This document shows, piece after piece, positions 5,931-6,517 of a stretch of DNA of 6,517 bases; positions within the stretch are counted from its first letter, which is position 1, and each line of letters starts with the position of its first letter. The DNA lies in NCBI GenBank assembly GCA_007123655.1, contig SKKR01000185.1:1-6517 (forward strand), in the 5' to 3' direction. Source of the DNA: Thermomicrobiaceae bacterium (GTDB taxonomy: Bacteria; Chloroflexota; Chloroflexia; Thermomicrobiales; Thermomicrobiaceae). The translations under genes were made by a program, and so were the position numbers. The notes under the pieces are model-generated. The model did no database searches. It saw only the letters and a program-made list of their open reading frames with translations, and was not told the DNA's origin.

Positions 5931-6392
5931 ATGAAACTCGTCATCATGCCGCGGGAGCACATCTGGCCGAACGTGTTGCCCGAACAGGTGGAGCGGTTAA
6001 GAGGCGCCGGCGTCGAGGAAATTGTCGTCGCCGGGGACCGCCAGTCACTACTTCGGGAAGTCCGCACCGCGGACGCGCTGGTCGGCGAGATGGATCCGGA
6101 GATCCTGGAGCACGCCGGGCAGCTCAAATGGGTTCAGGCGCTGGCATCAGGGGTTGATGCGTTTCTGTTCGATGCCTTCATCGAGAGCGAGATCATGCTC
6201 ACATCTGAGAAGGGACTGGTCGGGCCGCACCTGGCAGATCACGCCTTCGCGCTCCTGCTCGGGCTCACCCGGATGATTCCGCAGGCAGCCCGTCAGCGGA
6301 ACTGGGATGGCGAGGTGCGGATGCGGATGCGCCGGGAAAACCGGTACCGGAGTTTCAGTGAGTCCCGACCGAATCCAGGCGGGACCCACTAG
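5931..6392 (+). CDS. truncated D-2-hydroxyacid dehydrogenase (N-terminal fragment), probable pseudogene
   Basis: This 153-aa frame matches the N-terminal substrate-binding domain of D-isomer-specific 2-hydroxyacid dehydrogenases (GhrA/phosphoglycerate dehydrogenase type). Recognisable blocks are TADALVGEMDPEILEHAGQL (46-65), KWVQALASGVDAFL (66-79), LTSEKGLVGPHLADHAFALL (90-109) and RMIPQAARQRNW (114-125). Family members have about 310-340 residues and continue with a Rossmann domain starting near a GKTxGIxGxGxIG motif. Here similarity stops around residue 135, and an unrelated tail (RSFSESRPNPGGTH) leads to TAG. I looked in the other plus-strand frames after 6340 for the NAD motif and did not find it, so this is loss of sequence rather than a simple frameshift. 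GAGGGAAG (5913-5920) lies 10 nt before the ATG, so it may still be translated, but without the NAD site and catalytic Arg/Glu/His it cannot be a dehydrogenase. Confidence 0.75.
   Translation: MKLVIMPREHIWPNVLPEQVERLRGAGVEEIVVAGDRQSLLREVRTADALVGEMDPEILEHAGQLKWVQALASGVDAFLFDAFIESEIMLTSEKGLVGPHLADHAFALLLGLTRMIPQAARQRNWDGEVRMRMRRENRYRSFSESRPNPGGTH
6357..6390 (+). terminator. hairpin at the truncated dehydrogenase stop codon
   Basis: AGTGAGTCCCG (6357-6367) pairs with CGGGACCCACT (6380-6390) over 11 positions with one A/C mismatch, around a 12-nt loop. It ends on the first base of the stop codon and lies between convergent genes, as a terminator would. No T-run follows on either strand. It may instead be a remnant repeat at the rearrangement junction. 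Confidence 0.4.
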
Positions 6393-6426
6393 CCAGTCAT
6401 CACTTCATGGTCGGAAATTGAGCATG

Positions 6427-6517
6427 TTACTCGTCGAGCCAGCTGTTCCAGAACGTTGACCCGATCAGAATAACCGGCTCGTAATCTCGCATAGCGGCAG
6501 AGTACGCGATGATCCGC
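6427..6517 (-). CDS. 3' end of an unidentified protein gene (partial)
   Basis: On the minus strand an open frame enters from the right edge and ends at TAA (6429-6427), giving 29 residues ending PVILIGSTFWNSWLDE. The composition, a hydrophobic beta strand followed by a Trp-containing helix, looks like genuine coding sequence. The pattern PVILxGSxFWxxxLD resembles the C-terminal part of LOG-family (TIGR00730, 'lysine decarboxylase-like') nucleotide hydrolases. The stretch is too short to name the protein and the usual upstream motifs (PGGxGTxxE) are outside the window. It converges on the truncated dehydrogenase with a 34-bp gap. Confidence 0.45.
   Translation of the reverse strand, partial: RIIAYSAAMRDYEPVILIGSTFWNSWLDE

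Noticed and set aside
1..6517. CRISPR array, insertion sequence, tRNA or rRNA
   Set aside because: No regularly spaced repeats, transposase frame, terminal inverted repeats with target duplication, or RNA gene cores were seen on either strand.

Overview
This is a GC-rich bacterial window with five complete genes, one truncated gene and one gene fragment running off the right edge. GTG and TTG starts occur alongside ATG. The gene mix (polyketide-exporter-type ABC pump, UroD-like enzyme followed by a D-2-hydroxyacid dehydrogenase, SoxB-like flavoenzyme) would fit a Chloroflexota (Thermomicrobia or SAR202-like) or actinobacterial genome. That is a low-confidence inference from gene content only; no taxonomic marker is present.

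Region 1 (1-3323) is an efflux locus. A two-gene minus-strand operon encodes an ABC ATPase and a 12-helix ABC-2 type permease, coupled by an ATGA overlap. A divergent TetR-family regulator lies on the plus strand. The 153-bp gap between them holds a 39-bp inverted repeat. It overlaps the -35 and spacer of a strong-looking promoter for the pump and abuts the likely -10 of the regulator. This reads as a self-contained, ligand-inducible, autoregulated export system, with the same gene content as mycobacterial Rv1219c-Rv1218c-Rv1217c. Two hairpins follow the operon at the left edge.

Region 2 (3341-6392) looks catabolic. A SoxB/DAO-type FAD oxidoreductase on the minus strand is divergent from a UroD-superfamily protein on the plus strand that lacks the HemE porphyrin-binding signature. 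Behind the latter, probably in the same transcript, lies a D-2-hydroxyacid dehydrogenase gene that stops after about 153 codons, just before the NAD-binding domain. The break is marked by an imperfect hairpin.

Region 3 (6427-6517) is the last 29 codons of a minus-strand gene converging on the truncated dehydrogenase. The most informative observations are the compound TetR operator, the truncated dehydrogenase at a possible rearrangement junction, and the unusual UroD-like protein. I see no CRISPR array, tRNA, rRNA, insertion sequence or clear new defence or mobile system.
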